Source of the DNA: CAIYWZ01 sp964497925
GTDB taxonomy: Bacteria > Pseudomonadota > Alphaproteobacteria > CAIYWZ01
DNA length: 17,520 nucleotides
Direction of reading: 5' to 3'
Assembly (NCBI GenBank): GCA_964497925.1
Contig: CAZCFE010000022.1
Coordinates: 1-17,520, forward strand
Made by a program: the position numbers and the translations under genes. The notes under the pieces were generated by a model, which was not told the DNA's origin, did no database searches, and saw only the letters and a list, made by a program, of their open reading frames with translations. Positions 15,739 to 17,520 of the stretch are shown here, one piece after another; within the stretch, counting starts at the first letter, position 1, and each line of letters begins with the position of its first letter.

Positions 15739-16638
15739 TTACTGTTTTCTTGAGTTAAATATCTTTAATAAACCTTCTTGCATTGAGCAAAAAGATATAT
15801 CACTAATAATTCCTGTGAGCTTATCTATATTAGCAAGAGAATAAGTTATAGGCAGTTCATTTTCTGAAAGAGATAGATTAACCTCTTCTAATTTCCCAAT
15901 TTCATAACAAATATCAGATAAATTGAGAATCTCTGGGTTGGCCAGGTTATAAATCTCAAACCTATTTTTCACATCAAAATTGATAATTTTTTTTATAATT
16001 TTGCATAAATCGTCAATATAAATAGCATTGAATTTCATTCCGATACCAGAATTGAGAGAAATATTTTTATTATTCTTGATTGTTTGCCAGATGTTCGGAA
16101 TAACTTTTTTTTCTTGAAAGGGTCCATACACCGTGAATAAACGAAGACAAATATAATTAATTTCAGTTGATAAGGAATAATGATGACACATTTCTTCACC
16201 AATATATTTAGAAAAACCATAATATGAATCTAAATCTATAGGTGCGTTTTCATCGCAAACTAATGGTAATGATGTTTTTTTGTACACAGACCCAGATGAT
16301 AAATATATAAATCTGGTCGCACGATTATCTCTAGCAAAATCTAATGTCTTTTGAAGCCCAGAGACATTCACGTCAATAAGATTTTTATATGAATTTAAAT
16401 TTTGACTATACTTTTCTGCCTGTGCTGTCCATACAATGATATCAAAAGGGTCTTCATTTCTAAGCAGTTTAAATGGATCAGGCTGTGTCAAATTTACATA
16501 ATAGGCATGAAGTCCTTGCAAATCTACTTGTTTATTATTGAATGTACAAAACACCTCATAATCTTGATTGAGTGATTTCATCAGGTTGCTACCTATATAT
16601 GATCCTCCTCCTATAATAAGGATGCGAATATTTTTCAT
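15739..16638 (-). CDS. NAD-dependent epimerase/dehydratase (extended SDR)
   Basis: A 299-residue extended short-chain dehydrogenase/reductase. The NAD(P) loop is IIGGGSYIGSNL (about residues 8-19), a Gly-rich variant of GxxGxxG. The middle contains IYLSSGSVYK with the catalytic Ser, and YYGFSKYIGEEM with Tyr140 and Lys144 of YxxxK, so the active site is intact. LRLFTVYGPFQEK is the usual sugar-nucleotide segment. There is no signal peptide. It probably epimerises, dehydrates or reduces an NDP-sugar; which one cannot be told from sequence alone. It overlaps the Trm112-methyltransferase gene by 4 nt (ATGA at 16635-16638) and is followed after 1 nt by the AsnB-like gene, so it may supply the sugar that is later amidated. 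Confidence 0.86.
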   Translation of the reverse strand: MKNIRILIIGGGSYIGSNLMKSLNQDYEVFCTFNNKQVDLQGLHAYYVNLTQPDPFKLLRNEDPFDIIVWTAQAEKYSQNLNSYKNLIDVNVSGLQKTLDFARDNRATRFIYLSSGSVYKKTSLPLVCDENAPIDLDSYYGFSKYIGEEMCHHYSLSTEINYICLRLFTVYGPFQEKKVIPNIWQTIKNNKNISLNSGIGMKFNAIYIDDLCKIIKKIINFDVKNRFEIYNLANPEILNLSDICYEIGKLEEVNLSLSENELPITYSLANIDKLTGIISDISFCSMQEGLLKIFNSRKQ

Positions 16639-17432
16639 TTTTTGATTGCCTTTAGAAATAAAACTTCTCTATGAGTGTCATTTTTCCAGCAAGTCTTAAA
16701 TTCTTTTTTAAGAGAAAAAGCTGTTTGCTCTAACAGAAATTTTATTTGAGCTTCTCTAAAATGATGAAAATGAACACTGTCTCTATAAAGTTCTGCTTTT
16801 TCTGACCACACCAGCGTCGATAAATAAAAAGCTCCGCCTTCTTTTAAAACGCGCGCAGCTTCAGATATAGCAAGATACACATCAAAAGCGTGATCTAAGC
16901 TTGTGCCGAAACAAATAGCATCAAAAGATTGATCTCTAAAAGGCAAAAATTCAGCGATACTGTGAATTTTGAAGTGGTTGGAAGGTGTATAATATAAAGG
17001 ATCTAAGCCTATATACTGGATATCGGGCGGAAAATGTTTAACGGTATTATTAGGATCGTCACAACCAATATCAAGTAACATACCTTTAGCATCTGCAATA
17101 AGATTTTTAAAATTATTAAGATAATTCTTATAGTGTTGATCATTATAAGATGAATTATGAGATCCACCATTCCATTTAATAGAAGAAATTCCAAAATACT
17201 GTTTTAGAGGATCCTTTGTCTCAATTAAAGAAATCCAATCTAAGGAGTCTTCTTTACAATACGGGATAATCTCCGAAGGGAAAAGCAAAGGAGATTGACA
17301 ATGATTTGTCACTGGGAATTTACTGTTATTGCTTTGATTAAATAAATGGTCTTTTTTCAAAAAAATTGGATCTTTTGTAGCAGGGTCGACAAGAATATTA
17401 AGAATAGATTCTAGATCTAATAGATTAGACAT
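16635..17432 (-). CDS. Trm112-like domain fused to a class I methyltransferase
   Basis: A 265-residue protein in two parts. Residues about 10-52 (ILVDPATKDPIFLKKDHL, then FPVTNHCQSPLLFP) follow the Trm112/YcaR pattern found in front of many sugar methyltransferases, but the zinc Cys pairs are missing: the usual CPxC is DPAT. The rest is a methyltransferase core: GMLLDIGCDDPNNTVKHF as motif I (GCDDP instead of GxGxG), YIGLDPLYYTPSN, FDAICFGTSLDHAFD and AARVLKEGGAFYLSTL. The start ATG at 17432 lies 1 nt after the stop of the previous gene, with GAAGG about 10 nt upstream as ribosome-binding site. Substrate unknown; the modified motif I suggests SAM binding should be tested rather than assumed. 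Confidence 0.82.
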   Translation of the reverse strand: MSNLLDLESILNILVDPATKDPIFLKKDHLFNQSNNSKFPVTNHCQSPLLFPSEIIPYCKEDSLDWISLIETKDPLKQYFGISSIKWNGGSHNSSYNDQHYKNYLNNFKNLIADAKGMLLDIGCDDPNNTVKHFPPDIQYIGLDPLYYTPSNHFKIHSIAEFLPFRDQSFDAICFGTSLDHAFDVYLAISEAARVLKEGGAFYLSTLVWSEKAELYRDSVHFHHFREAQIKFLLEQTAFSLKKEFKTCWKNDTHREVLFLKAIKK

Positions 17433-17433
17433 T

Positions 17434-17520
17434 TTACGCTACCTTCGCTCTTCTCATTTCAACTTGATCAATATGGTTTTTGCGCCATTCGATGAGCTGT
17501 TTTAAACCTTCTTCTAAGGT
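17434..17520 (-). CDS. C-terminal tail of a gene running off the window, probably a sugar epimerase/dehydratase
   Basis: The minus-strand frame is open from the right edge and ends with TAA at 17434-17436, leaving 28 residues. TLEEGLKQLIEWRKNHID resembles the last helix of extended SDR NDP-sugar epimerases/dehydratases, which commonly end with a Leu-Glu-Glu-Gly-Leu...Trp pattern. This is a short match, so the family is tentative. The stop lies 1 nt before the ATG of the Trm112-methyltransferase gene, showing that the operon continues upstream of this window. Confidence 0.55.
   Translation of the reverse strand, partial: TLEEGLKQLIEWRKNHIDQVEMRRAKVA

Larger units (their letters stand above)
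1665..17520 (-). other. Polysaccharide biosynthesis operon (O-antigen/capsule type), incomplete at its 5' end
   Basis: All genes in this span are on the minus strand. Every joint is an overlap of 1-23 nt or a gap of at most 3 nt, with ATGA four-base overlaps at 16635, 12743, 9823, 9074, 7917 and 5566. No internal gap is large enough for a normal promoter, so one transcript driven from beyond 17520 is likely. The gene set (Wzx flippase, three intact glycosyltransferases, nucleotide-sugar enzymes, methyltransferases, amidotransferases, deacetylase, FemAB-like enzyme) fits assembly and decoration of a lipid-linked repeat unit. Whether the product is O-antigen, capsule or another surface glycan is not determined. 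Confidence 0.85.

Noticed and set aside
1665..17432. Resemblance to exosortase (XrtA)-type exopolysaccharide loci, which also combine deacetylase, FemAB-like and amidotransferase genes
   Set aside because: No exosortase, EpsI-like or PEP-CTERM gene is seen, and the deacetylase motifs differ from the XrtA-associated type; the overlap in gene content is only partial.
1..17520. CRISPR arrays, tRNA genes, insertion-sequence ends or phage genes
   Set aside because: I searched by eye on both strands and found no regularly spaced repeats, tRNA-like cloverleaf or transposase; small or degenerate ones could be missed.

Overview
This AT-rich window looks like part of a Gram-negative, probably proteobacterial chromosome. 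The evidence is a Wzx-type flippase and UDP-sugar enzymes of an O-antigen or capsule locus, tight gene packing, and an ABC-F protein with an atypical Walker B. The low GC and the decaying gene would fit a host-associated or intracellular lineage. That is inference; no rRNA or other taxonomic marker is present.

Layout. Positions 1-759 (+) hold the C-terminal half of an ABC-F ATPase whose start lies outside the window. Positions 760-1664 hold no intact gene. Most of this stretch is the decayed remnant of a GT4 glycosyltransferase on the minus strand (about 874-1654), broken by several frameshifts and stops. From 1665 to the right edge everything reads on the minus strand as one surface-polysaccharide operon. 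Neighbouring genes overlap by 1-23 nt or are separated by at most 3 nt, so the promoter must lie beyond 17520.

In transcription order (right to left) the operon holds: the tail of a probable NAD-dependent sugar epimerase/dehydratase, a Trm112-like/methyltransferase protein, an SDR sugar epimerase/dehydratase, an AsnB-like amidotransferase, a GT-B glycosyltransferase, a FemAB/GNAT-like acyltransferase, the Wzx flippase, two small methyltransferases, a GT4 glycosyltransferase, UDP-GlcNAc 2-epimerase (wecB-like), a polysaccharide deacetylase-like protein, a 148-residue protein I do not recognise, another methyltransferase, a second AsnB-like amidotransferase and a final GT4 glycosyltransferase.

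Working model (inference). The SDRs and the 2-epimerase make nucleotide sugars. Three intact glycosyltransferases build an undecaprenol-linked repeat unit. The methyltransferases, deacetylase, FemAB-like enzyme and two amidotransferases decorate it, and Wzx flips it. No polymerase (Wzy), chain-length regulator, initiating phosphoglycosyltransferase or UDP-sugar dehydrogenase is visible, so the locus must continue outside or depend on genes elsewhere. The unusual element is the density of modifying enzymes, above all two divergent AsnB-like proteins, one of which has lost a Glu conserved in asparagine synthetases. I see no CRISPR, tRNA, rRNA, insertion sequence or phage gene.
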